Of a stretch of DNA of 5,628 bases, positions 1 to 5,290 are shown piece by piece (the stretch's first letter is position 1; every line of letters starts with the position of its first letter). Position numbers and translations under genes: made by a program. This stretch comes from Thermomicrobiaceae bacterium. GTDB lineage: Bacteria > Chloroflexota > Chloroflexia > Thermomicrobiales > Thermomicrobiaceae. The notes under the pieces were generated by a model. It had not been told where the DNA came from. It did no database searches and saw nothing but the letters and a program-made list of their open reading frames with translations. Where the stretch lies: positions 1 through 5,628 of the forward strand of contig SKKR01000095.1 of NCBI GenBank assembly GCA_007123655.1. The letters run 5' to 3'.

Positions 1-84
1 TCTGACCCGGTTCTTGTTGAAGCTGAAGAGTCCGAAGCTCCAGCGCCCGCAGAGGGACAGGGAACCGGGAATGAATCAAATTAA
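1..84 (+). CDS. C-terminal end of an unidentified protein (5' end outside the window)
   Basis: Frame 1 is open from the left edge to a TAA at 82-84. It encodes about 27 residues rich in Glu, Ala and Pro (for example VEAEESEAPAPAEGQGTG), the composition of a disordered linker or tail. No domain is visible, so the protein cannot be identified. After the stop the same frame reads on for 37 codons as an Asn/Gly/Pro-rich tail with an internal repeat, up to TAA at 196-198, so the stop at 82-84 may be a recent interruption. The overlapping frame-2 reading (14-232) gives a basic, Thr-rich peptide with no family resemblance and is probably a shadow. What is seen is only composition and the open frame; the coding call rests on that. 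Confidence 0.5.
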   Translation, partial: SDPVLVEAEESEAPAPAEGQGTGNESN

Positions 85-198
85 TCCGAAAACGGCAACG
101 GTCCACCTGACCACGCCGGCGGCCCAGGTGGTCGGGGCAACAGCAACGGGAATGGTCCGCCGGACCAAGCGCAGGGCAACCCCAACAACAGTCAGTAA
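85..198 (+). pseudogene. In-frame Asn/Gly/Pro-rich repeat tail beyond a stop codon
   Basis: The 37 codons after the stop at 82-84 keep the same frame and end in TAA at 196-198. They contain two copies of a short motif, NGNGPPDHAGG and NGNGPPDQAQG, and most third positions are G or C. Tails of this composition end some extracellular or envelope proteins of GC-rich bacteria, which is general knowledge and not proof here. The simplest reading is that the upstream gene once ran to 198 and a nonsense change shortened it. Stop-codon readthrough or a sequencing error would look the same. Confidence 0.4.
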
Positions 199-243
199 CT
201 CCGCTGCGGCGGGTGCGAATACTGCTGCTTGACGTCCGCATGT

Positions 244-268
244 CCGCTCATTTCCTTCGGGTGAGCGG
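244..268. terminator. Hairpin between convergent genes, possible terminator
   Basis: CCGCTCA (244-250) pairs perfectly with TGAGCGG (262-268). Within the loop, CC-TTCG-GG can form a UUCG tetraloop on a two-base-pair stem. The hairpin lies after the left-edge reading frame and overlaps the TGA stop (248-250) of the minus-strand YdeI-like gene, so it could terminate both directions. No clear U-tract follows on either strand, which weakens the call. Confidence 0.35.
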
Positions 269-823
269 GGGAATGGTCAAGTTTCTTGCGGAGTCTGTAA
301 TGAGTTGTTCCATCCGACGTTCCCTGGTGGACTCTCGTTTGGCCGTCATGACCCAGTGAATCGCTGCCCGCTGGTACCAGGGCGCCTGATCCCGGAAGAA
401 ATGCCAGGCAGCCTCGTTCTCCTTCAGTCGCTGCTCGAACGCTGGACTCAGAGAGACCGAATCCTGCTCGAAGGAGTAGACCCTGGAGCGCTCCTCGGAG
501 CGAGCCTCGAATGCCCTGACACCCGCCGGCTGCATGCGAGCTTCGGCCGTCAACGCTTCCACCCGCTTGATATTGCGGTCGCTCCAGATGCTCGACGGTT
601 TGCGGGGGCTGAACCTGATCGTGTAGCGCTGTTCGTCGACTCGATTTCCCCTCCCATCGATCCAGCCATAGCAGAGCGCCTCGTCGACGGCTTCGGCCCA
701 GGTCATGCTCGGAATCCCGGTGCCCTTTTTGTAGAATCCGACGACAAGCTCGGTTTCCTGATCGTGGTGGTCCGCGAGCCAGTCGCGAAACTCTTCCGGC
801 CGTTTGAAGTAAATCGCGTCCAC
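248..823 (-). CDS. YdeI/OmdA-family protein (bacteriocin-protection-like)
   Basis: The 191-residue product resembles the YdeI/OmpD-associated (OmdA) family. Seen in the sequence: PEEFRDWLADHH (9-20); ELVVGFYKKGTG (25-36); TWAEAVDEALCYGWIDG (41-57), the best conserved block; RFSPRKPSSIWS (70-81); and a C-terminal AIHWVMTAKRESTRERR (154-170) typical of the OmdA region. Family members are cytoplasmic; Salmonella YdeI/OmdA have been linked to antimicrobial-peptide resistance, but the biochemical activity is unclear. I chose GTG at 823 because GAGGGAG lies 8 nt upstream and the protein then begins just before the usual family start. A TTG at 865 would add 14 residues, but it has no Shine-Dalgarno site and sits inside the candidate -10 element. 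The gene is complete, ends convergent to the left-edge gene, and probably has its own promoter 109 bp from the cyclotransferase gene. Confidence 0.88.
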   Translation of the reverse strand: MDAIYFKRPEEFRDWLADHHDQETELVVGFYKKGTGIPSMTWAEAVDEALCYGWIDGRGNRVDEQRYTIRFSPRKPSSIWSDRNIKRVEALTAEARMQPAGVRAFEARSEERSRVYSFEQDSVSLSPAFEQRLKENEAAWHFFRDQAPWYQRAAIHWVMTAKRESTRERRMEQLITDSARNLTIPPLTRRK

Positions 824-831
824 TTCCGCCG

Positions 832-838
832 CTCCCTC
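832..838 (-). promoter_or_regulatory. Ribosome binding site of the YdeI-like gene
   Basis: Read on the minus strand this is GAGGGAG, 8 nt before GTG at 823-821. It decides the start in favour of that GTG over the in-frame TTG at 865, which has no such site. Confidence 0.65.
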
Positions 839-863
839 GCTCGAGAACGAACTGACAGACAAC

Positions 864-895
864 AATAGATCAGCACATTTGTTCTATTTTGTCAA
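864..895 (-). promoter_or_regulatory. Candidate promoter of the YdeI-like gene
   Basis: A perfect TTGACA (minus strand, 895-890) is followed by TCTATT (869-864), four of six matches to TATAAT. The spacer is 20 bp, longer than the usual 17, so the -10 assignment is uncertain. Transcription from here would begin near 857 and leave a leader of about 35 nt before the GTG start. The AATAGA/TCTATT arms of an inverted repeat (864-869 and 883-888) fall inside the promoter and could be an operator. Confidence 0.38.
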
Positions 896-931
896 CCCTC
901 TGCCGCTCCCCACGCTCCGGCATCGACGTCG

Positions 932-1885
932 TCAGCTGCCGTCGCCCACCGGAACGACGCTGATCTCATAGAGGACCGGCCACAGCTTGCCGGTCACGAA
1001 GATCCGGTCGTTCGCCTCGTCCCAGGCAATCCCATTGAGCACGTCCACGCGGTGGTCCCCCTGATCTTCGGGCTGGAGCAGCCCGGTCAGGTCAACGCGG
1101 CGTGTCACCCACCCCGTCGCGGGGTCAATCACGACGATGTAGTCCTCGTACCAGACGTTTGCCCAGATCTCCCCATTAATGTATGCCAGTTCGTTCAGCA
1201 TCTCTACCGGCCCGCGATCATCGTACACATCGATCTCGCCAACGATGTCGAAGCTGAGCGCGTCGCGGAACGTGATCCGGTTGGAACCATCCGACATGAT
1301 CACCCGTCGACCGTCATTCGCGAGCCCCCAACCTTCTCCCTCGTAATGGAACTCGCCGATCACTTCGAACGTGTCCACGTTGTAGATGAAACCCTGACCT
1401 GCCTGCCAGGTTAACTGGTAGACCATTCCGGCAAAGATCGTAATGCCCTCCCCGAAAAAGTCGTCGCGTAACGCATGCATCCGCACAGCTTCGCCGGTTT
1501 CCAGCTCAACCTGCCGCAGCGTTGACTCCCCGTAGAGGCCGGTACTCTCGTAGAGGTAACCCTCGTGATACTGCAGTCCCTGGGTGAACGCCCGCCGATC
1601 ATGCGGAAACGTGTTAACAATTTCGAACGTTGACTGCTCGGTTTCGGGATTCGGCGCTGGCGTCGGGGTAGGCGTCGGAATCGGCGTTGGAGTGGGAGCC
1701 GGTGTCGGCTCCGGAGTTGGCGTCGCCACGGGAGTCGGGGTTGGAGCAGGTTCGGGAGTTGGAGTGGGATCGCCCTCTCCCAGTGGCCCGCAAGCAGTCA
1801 GGAGCAAGACAGACAACACGAACACGGCTAAGCGTCCGCGCCAAGAGCATGAAGACCGGATCTGCTGGGTCACCGAAGCCACCAT
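932..1885 (-). CDS. Lipoprotein, glutaminyl-peptide cyclotransferase family
   Basis: The 317-residue product has three parts. First is a lipoprotein signal: Arg16 and Arg18, hydrophobic 19-30 and lipobox LTAC with Cys32. Second is a Thr-Pro-rich linker, about residues 40-80. Third is a C-terminal domain like the plant/bacterial beta-propeller glutaminyl cyclotransferases. Family marks seen are FTQGL (100-104), YESTGLYG (112-119), FFGEGI (143-148), QLTW (157-160), EGWGL (184-188), MSDGS (197-201), a NELAYINGEIWANVW block and LNGIAWD near the end. The family converts N-terminal glutamine of peptides to pyroglutamate with release of ammonia; here it would act at the outer face of the membrane. 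ATG at 1885 is chosen because AGGTGA lies 7 nt upstream and a signal peptide follows at once. The frame stays open upstream to 2233, but that stretch lies antisense to the nitroreductase gene and looks non-coding. The physiological substrate is unknown. Confidence 0.87.
   Translation of the reverse strand: MVASVTQQIRSSCSWRGRLAVFVLSVLLLTACGPLGEGDPTPTPEPAPTPTPVATPTPEPTPAPTPTPIPTPTPTPAPNPETEQSTFEIVNTFPHDRRAFTQGLQYHEGYLYESTGLYGESTLRQVELETGEAVRMHALRDDFFGEGITIFAGMVYQLTWQAGQGFIYNVDTFEVIGEFHYEGEGWGLANDGRRVIMSDGSNRITFRDALSFDIVGEIDVYDDRGPVEMLNELAYINGEIWANVWYEDYIVVIDPATGWVTRRVDLTGLLQPEDQGDHRVDVLNGIAWDEANDRIFVTGKLWPVLYEISVVPVGDGS
1646..1768 (-). repeat. Low-complexity Thr-Pro repeat linker in the lipoprotein
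   Basis: About 41 codons encode alternating Thr and Pro with occasional Glu, Ala, Val and Ile (residues 40-80). The DNA is a degenerate hexamer repeat that reads Gly-Val on the opposite strand. Such linkers hold a lipoprotein domain away from the membrane or wall, and the tract may vary in length between strains. Confidence 0.85.
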
Positions 1886-1892
1886 GCGTCGT

Positions 1893-1898
1893 TCACCT
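1893..1898 (-). promoter_or_regulatory. Ribosome binding site of the lipoprotein gene
   Basis: Minus-strand AGGTGA lies 7 nt before ATG at 1885-1883. It supports this start over the far upstream starts in the same open frame. Confidence 0.6.
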
Positions 1899-1997
1899 AA
1901 CTTGAGTGCCGGTTTGTGGATATCCCGCCCTTTGAGTGTAAAGCGTACTCCCTGAGGACCGGTTACGATAGGCGGGAAGGATGTCAAATTGGTGGGA

Positions 1998-2003
1998 AAG
2001 GAG
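1998..2003 (+). promoter_or_regulatory. Ribosome binding site deciding a GTG start
   Basis: AAGGAG with a 5-nt spacer precedes GTG at 2009-2011. The encoded protein then begins MEFEDVVRKRRMVRHF, the normal opening of nitroreductases. This rules out the longer in-frame start at 1916, which would run into the divergent lipoprotein gene's leader. Confidence 0.75.
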
Positions 2004-2008
2004 AACAC

Positions 2009-2599
2009 GTGGAATTCGAAGACGTCGTTCGCAAGCGGCGCATGGTCAGGCACTTCAAGACGGATCCGATCGACCCGAAGTCTCTGGAACGGATCCTCGA
2101 CCTCGCCCGGCGGGCGCCGAGCGCGGGGAACACCCAGGGGCAGTCGCTCGTCGTCGTGACGGATCCGGAAACGCGTAAGGCGGTCGGGGAGATCTGCGGT
2201 GAGCGGGAGTACGCCAGCCGGTTCAATCATCACTGGGTCTCCGAAGCGCCGGTGCAGATCGTCGCCTGCACCAGCGAAAAAGCCTATCTGGATCGCTACT
2301 CAGAGCCGGACAAACTGCTCCCGGACGGCAGCGTGATCGAGTGGCCGGTGCCATACTGGCATCTGGATATCGGTTGCACGGTGATGATCCTGCTGCTCGC
2401 GGTGGTGAACGAAGGGCTGGCTGCCGGATATACCGGGACGCACCGTCTGCAGGATCTGAAAGATCTGCTCCACATTCCGGATGAGGTGACGCCGGTCGGC
2501 GTCATCCCGATCGGTTACCCGGATCAGGATGTGAAGTCGCCGTCGCTGAAGCGAGGCCGGAAGCCATTGGAGGAGTTCGCCCGGCGTGAGCGGTGGTAA
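2009..2599 (+). CDS. Nitroreductase-family flavin oxidoreductase
   Basis: The 196-residue protein fits the short FMN-dependent nitroreductase family. It shows the N-terminal FMN-phosphate motif RKRRMVRHF (8-16), RRAPSAGNTQGQ (34-45), a mid-protein helix GCTVMILLLAVVNEGLAAGY (122-141) matching the family's conserved dimer-core region, and IPDEVTPVGVIPIGYP (155-170) before a short C-terminal tail. Such enzymes use NAD(P)H through bound FMN to reduce nitro groups, quinones or enones, and some catalyse dehalogenation or ring desaturation; they are usually cytoplasmic homodimers. The actual substrate cannot be read from sequence. GTG at 2009 is supported by AAGGAG 5 nt upstream. The gene stops 3 bp before the cupin ATG, so the two are very likely co-transcribed and translationally coupled. 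No convincing sigma-70 promoter was found in the 123-bp spacer upstream. Confidence 0.9.
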   Translation: MEFEDVVRKRRMVRHFKTDPIDPKSLERILDLARRAPSAGNTQGQSLVVVTDPETRKAVGEICGEREYASRFNHHWVSEAPVQIVACTSEKAYLDRYSEPDKLLPDGSVIEWPVPYWHLDIGCTVMILLLAVVNEGLAAGYTGTHRLQDLKDLLHIPDEVTPVGVIPIGYPDQDVKSPSLKRGRKPLEEFARRERW

Positions 2600-2602
2600 C
2601 CG

Positions 2603-3019
2603 ATGACGGCGCTGCCATACATCCTGTTGCCAGATGAAGAACTACCGGATGCAGGGTCCGGCGTGAAGGCATCCGCGGAGTCGACTGGCGGGGTGCTCAC
2701 CCTTATCGACTCGCGGACCTCCGGCGGCGCTCCGATGCACGTGCACGAGAATGAAGACGAATGCTTCTACGTGGTCGAGGGTACGATCCAGGTGTGGACG
2801 AAGGATGATGAATATGAGGCACCGGTCGGTGCCTTCGTATTCCTGCCTCGTGGAACGCAGCACGCCTGGGACGTCGTCGGCGAACGTGCACGGGTCCTGA
2901 TCATCACTGTGCCGGGAGGGTTCGAAAGATTTCTACGGGAGTTTCACGAAGCGGCTCCTCACGAGCAATCCGATGTTGCATTGCGATACGGGATCAGATT
3001 TATTCCGGAGACGGACTGA
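2603..3019 (+). CDS. Small single-domain cupin protein
   Basis: This 138-residue protein is one cupin barrel. Motif 1 is GAPMHVHENEDECFYVVEG, with His46, His48 and Glu53 as likely metal ligands and Gly60 closing the motif. Motif 2 is GAFVFLPRGTQHAW, with Gly76, Pro82, Gly84 and His87 as the fourth ligand; the Asn often found four residues after this His is replaced by Val91. A complete 3-His/1-Glu set suggests it binds a metal such as Fe, Mn, Ni or Zn. Cupins of this size include dioxygenases, isomerases and sugar- or ligand-binding proteins, so the reaction is not known. The ATG lies 3 bp after the nitroreductase stop, with only a weak G-rich site (GGTGG) upstream, consistent with translational coupling. 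The tight linkage suggests a shared pathway, which is an inference. Confidence 0.88.
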   Translation: MTALPYILLPDEELPDAGSGVKASAESTGGVLTLIDSRTSGGAPMHVHENEDECFYVVEGTIQVWTKDDEYEAPVGAFVFLPRGTQHAWDVVGERARVLIITVPGGFERFLREFHEAAPHEQSDVALRYGIRFIPETD

Positions 3020-3058
3020 CACGACCATGCGGCCGGATGGCGCCGGCGTAGCAGAAGC

Positions 3059-3062
3059 GGAG
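3059..3062 (+). promoter_or_regulatory. Ribosome binding site of the crotonase gene
   Basis: GGAG with a 6-nt spacer precedes ATG at 3069. An in-frame ATG at 3027 lies only 7 nt after the cupin stop, and its nearest GGAG is 16 nt away, so 3069 is preferred. Confidence 0.55.
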
Positions 3063-3068
3063 CACACG

Positions 3069-3854
3069 ATGGATCTCACACGGGTTTCCTGGGAGAAGCG
3101 AGACGGTGTCGGAGTGGTGACGCTGAATCGCCCGGACCGGCTCAACGCGCTCGACAGCCGGACAATCGATGAATTCGACCACCTGGTTGAACGCGCCTGG
3201 AACGACGACACCGTCCGGTGCCTGCTGATGACCGGGGCCGGGCGCGGTTTCTGCTCCGGAGCGGACGTCAAGGACTGGGGGAGTGGTGATTCCGACGCCG
3301 ATACCGGAGACTCCTGGGTGCTGAAGATGCACCGGCTGATGACGAGACTCTACCGGATGCCCAAGCCGGTGATTGCCGCCGTCAACGGCGTTGCGGTCGG
3401 CGCCGGATTTGACCTTGCCCTGGTGGCAGACCTGCGTATCGCATCGGCGAACGCCCGGTTCGGAATGGTGTACGTCAGCGTCGGGTTCTGTCCGGACGCA
3501 GGTGGATCCTACCTGCTCCCACGGTTGATCGGTCCCGGGAAGGCGGCCGAACTGATCTTCACCGGGCGAATCATCGATGCCCCGGACGCCAACCAGCTCG
3601 GCCTGCTCAACGGCATGGTCGAACCGGACGATCTCATGGACGCCGCGATGGAGTGGGCGAGCCGCCTCGCGAGCGGGCCAACCGTCGCCATCGGCCTCGC
3701 CAAGGAAAACATCCGGCAGAACCTGCATCTAAGCTTCGAGGACGCGCTCCGGAACGAACGTCGTGCCGGAGAGGTCTGCGGCCGGACTGACGATCACAGG
3801 GAAGGCCTCGCCGCTATCGGCGAAAAGCGCGAGCCGGTGTTCAGGGGCCGCTAG
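3069..3854 (+). CDS. Enoyl-CoA hydratase/isomerase (crotonase) family, PaaG-like
   Basis: The 261-residue length is normal for a crotonase. Seen in order: LNRPDRLNALD (19-29); the first oxyanion-hole segment GRGFCSGADVKDW (58-70); PKPVIAAVNGVAVGAGFDLA (98-117), which carries the second oxyanion-hole glycine; ADLRIAS (120-126); and VGFCPDAGGSYLLPRLIG (138-155). Aligned by eye with rat enoyl-CoA hydratase, the catalytic Glu144 and Glu164 positions are Asp115 and Tyr135. Asp143 in PDAGG falls where PaaG-type isomerases keep their catalytic Asp, so an isomerase-like or other CoA-ester reaction is more likely than simple hydration. It acts in the cytoplasm on acyl-CoA thioesters. ATG at 3069 is supported by GGAG; ATG at 3027 would add 14 residues unlike the family. 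It follows the cupin by 49 bp and probably belongs to the same operon. Its last 14 bp overlap the convergent amidohydrolase gene. Confidence 0.9.
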   Translation: MDLTRVSWEKRDGVGVVTLNRPDRLNALDSRTIDEFDHLVERAWNDDTVRCLLMTGAGRGFCSGADVKDWGSGDSDADTGDSWVLKMHRLMTRLYRMPKPVIAAVNGVAVGAGFDLALVADLRIASANARFGMVYVSVGFCPDAGGSYLLPRLIGPGKAAELIFTGRIIDAPDANQLGLLNGMVEPDDLMDAAMEWASRLASGPTVAIGLAKENIRQNLHLSFEDALRNERRAGEVCGRTDDHREGLAAIGEKREPVFRGR

Positions 3855-5070
3855 CAGGGTCCTGCGGATCGGACTGGTCGACGAGCGTTCCGTCCCTGGC
3901 GACGACGTTCCCGTTTCTGATCACCAGCCAGCGCGGCGGGCGCTCGATGACTGCCTCCACGTGGGTCTCGCCGTCGACAATCACCAGGTCCGCCGGCATA
4001 CCGGGAGCGATCCCGTATTTGTCCAGCTTCATCACCCGTGCGTTGCCGTTCGTAACGATATCCAGCACCATTTCGATCTGTTCGTCCCGACGGAAGTTGT
4101 TGCGGTATGCCAGCAGGAACGCCCGCAGCAGCATGTCCGGCATGTTGAGCGGTCCCCAGGCGTCGCGGATACCGTCGTTGCCCGTGCACATGCGGACGCC
4201 CGCCCGGTAGAGCCGTTCCACCGGCGGGATGGTTCCGGTTCCGCTCGGCCCGTGGCTCATGATCGCAATGTCGTTCTCCAGCAGCAGTTCGATCAGCTGC
4301 TGGAGATAGCCCTCGTCGATCCCGCCGAGGCAGAAGGCATGGCTGATCGTCACTCGCCCGCGCCAGTCCACGGCTCGTACCCGTTCGGCTATGAGTTCCA
4401 CCGAAAAGGCACCCAGGTCGCCCGGTTCGTGCAGATGGATGTCGATATCGACGTCGAAATGCTCGGCCATCCGGAAGACCTCATCCAGATGGCGCGCCGG
4501 ATCCCGGTCGATCGTCGACGGGTCCAGGCCACCGACGAGTTCGGCGCCGTTGCGGAGCGCGTCCTCCATGAGATCCACCGTGCCGGGCCGGCAGAGCATC
4601 CCGCTCTGCGGGAACGCCACGACCTGGATCGTCACCTGGTCCCGGAGATCCTGACGAGTTCGCATCAGACCTTCGAACGCCTTCAGGCCGATGTCGGTGT
4701 CGATATCGACGAAGCTGCGGATGTGGGTCGTGCCGTATTCGATGTACCGACGAGCCACACGGGTGGTTTGCTGGTGAAAGTCGATATCCCGTTCGACCCG
4801 CATTCGCCGCTCGTTGTCGATCTTGTCCCGGAGGGCGGGCCCTACCTCGTTGCGCTGCCACCCGAGCCCCAGTAGCGACTTGTCCAGATGCGCGTGCGCG
4901 TCAATCAGACCGGGAAACACCAGGCGTCCGCTGCCGTCAATCTTCTCGGCGTCGAGAGTCGGCGGCTTGAGGCCCGGGCCGATGTCGCCGATTCGTCCGT
5001 TCGAGACGTGGATGTCGACCAGGTCGATTCCCAGCGGCCTGACGTTTCTGATGAAGAGATCGGTGCTCAC
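3841..5070 (-). CDS. CodA/AtzC-like metal-dependent amidohydrolase (cytosine deaminase-like)
   Basis: The 409-residue product spans a complete amidohydrolase: N-terminal beta segment, TIM-barrel, and C-terminal GIAPGMPADLVIVDG segment closing the composite beta domain. Metal and catalytic residues line up by eye with E. coli cytosine deaminase: HAHLD (His59, His61), substrate-binding Gln155 in AFPQSG, HLHE (His212, Glu215), SHAF (His244) and GND (Asp299). The family hydrolyses C-N bonds of cyclic amines or amidines such as cytosine, isoguanine, creatinine-like compounds or s-triazines, usually with one metal ion in the cytoplasm. Several substrate-pocket segments differ from CodA (HLHEPGD, GNDGIRDAW), so cytosine is not assured. 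GTG at 5070 is chosen because AAGGAG lies 8 nt upstream; the frame is open to 5211, but the extra 47 residues look non-coding and would cover the palindromic elements. The gene is divergent from the right-edge regulator. Confidence 0.88.
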   Translation of the reverse strand: MSTDLFIRNVRPLGIDLVDIHVSNGRIGDIGPGLKPPTLDAEKIDGSGRLVFPGLIDAHAHLDKSLLGLGWQRNEVGPALRDKIDNERRMRVERDIDFHQQTTRVARRYIEYGTTHIRSFVDIDTDIGLKAFEGLMRTRQDLRDQVTIQVVAFPQSGMLCRPGTVDLMEDALRNGAELVGGLDPSTIDRDPARHLDEVFRMAEHFDVDIDIHLHEPGDLGAFSVELIAERVRAVDWRGRVTISHAFCLGGIDEGYLQQLIELLLENDIAIMSHGPSGTGTIPPVERLYRAGVRMCTGNDGIRDAWGPLNMPDMLLRAFLLAYRNNFRRDEQIEMVLDIVTNGNARVMKLDKYGIAPGMPADLVIVDGETHVEAVIERPPRWLVIRNGNVVARDGTLVDQSDPQDPASGP

Positions 5071-5078
5071 GATCGAGA

Positions 5079-5084
5079 CTCCTT
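5079..5084 (-). promoter_or_regulatory. Ribosome binding site deciding the amidohydrolase GTG start
   Basis: Minus-strand AAGGAG lies 8 nt before GTG at 5070-5068. The protein then begins MSTDLFIRNVRPLG, a normal start for this family, and the longer start at 5211 is rejected. Confidence 0.75.
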
Positions 5085-5126
5085 CAGCGCAGATTCTTCG
5101 ACATCTTTGATCATGTTCGCACGTCA

Positions 5127-5141
5127 TGTCACCAGATGACA
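5127..5141. promoter_or_regulatory. Imperfect palindrome, candidate operator upstream of the amidohydrolase
   Basis: TGTCACCAGATGACA matches its own reverse complement at six of seven pairs around a central base, with perfect TGTCA/TGACA arms. It lies 56 bp upstream of the amidohydrolase GTG. Its minus-strand reading contains GTGACA, which is close to a -35 box, although the matching -10 (AAAGAT, 18 bp away) is weak. A dimeric repressor could bind here. Palindromes of this quality also arise by chance. Confidence 0.35.
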
Positions 5142-5169
5142 GTCCGTATAACCTGGCAGCCTGGACCTG

Positions 5170-5204
5170 GACCGACGTCGCGGCAGTTCCGGTCAGCGTC
5201 GGTC
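5170..5204. repeat. Inverted repeat with 8-bp perfect arms in the divergent spacer
   Basis: GACCGACG (5170-5177) and CGTCGGTC (5197-5204) are exact reverse complements separated by 19 nt. The spacer can add a CGG/CCG mini-stem with a CAGTT loop. It could form an RNA or cruciform hairpin, or be a binding site for a dimeric regulator. It ends 16 bp before the candidate promoter of the right-edge gene, so a role in control of that gene or of the divergent amidohydrolase is possible. Confidence 0.45.
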
Positions 5205-5219
5205 TGATCACGGAGAAGA

Positions 5220-5249
5220 CTGTCCGAACAAAGGAGTGTCGGCTATATT
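5220..5249 (+). promoter_or_regulatory. Candidate promoter of the right-edge regulator
   Basis: TATATT at 5244-5249 matches TATAAT at five of six positions. Eighteen base pairs upstream is CTGTCC (5220-5225), a poor -35 box with three matches. Transcription would begin near 5256, about 35 nt before the proposed start at 5291. Confidence 0.35.
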
Positions 5250-5280
5250 TACCAGGACGTTATCCTTCGTAACCCCCGGC

Positions 5281-5286
5281 GAGGTG
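5281..5286 (+). promoter_or_regulatory. Shine-Dalgarno site pointing to a CTG start
   Basis: GAGGTG matches the anti-Shine-Dalgarno sequence at six positions. Counting from the end of its GAGG core, 6 nt separate it from CTG at 5291. No other start codon in the regulator's frame lies within reach. Confidence 0.4.
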
Positions 5287-5290
5287 TCCC

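Noticed and set aside
305..868. Long plus-strand frame opposite the YdeI-like gene
   Set aside because: The minus strand shows clear family motifs across the whole region. This frame has none and is a GC-rich antisense shadow.
1584..1955. Plus-strand reading frame rich in Gly-Val repeats
   Set aside because: It is the complement of the Thr-Pro linker of the lipoprotein. The repeat comes from that codon pattern and has no start signal of its own.
1982..1987. Perfect TTGACA on the minus strand upstream of the lipoprotein gene
   Set aside because: No acceptable -10 box lies 15 to 19 bp downstream; the best candidate there matches two of six positions, so I do not call a promoter.
1886..2233. 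Upstream 116-codon extension of the lipoprotein reading frame, antisense to the nitroreductase
   Set aside because: It would place the lipoprotein signal peptide in the middle of the protein. A good ribosome binding site and ATG exist at 1885, and the opposite strand carries a well-recognised gene.
3843..3876. GCAGG/CCTGC mini-dyad just after the crotonase stop as a terminator
   Set aside because: The arms leave a loop of only two bases or a four-base stem, there is no U-tract, and it lies inside the amidohydrolase coding region.
3763..4875. 370-codon plus-strand frame opposite the amidohydrolase
   Set aside because: The minus strand carries all the amidohydrolase metal-site motifs. The plus frame has an His/Asp/Val-rich composition with no family features, as expected of antisense reading in GC-rich DNA.
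5152..5170. Three CCTGG direct repeats (5152-5156, 5160-5164, 5166-5170)
   Set aside because: They are too short and unevenly spaced (8 and 6 bp) to separate from chance in GC-rich DNA.
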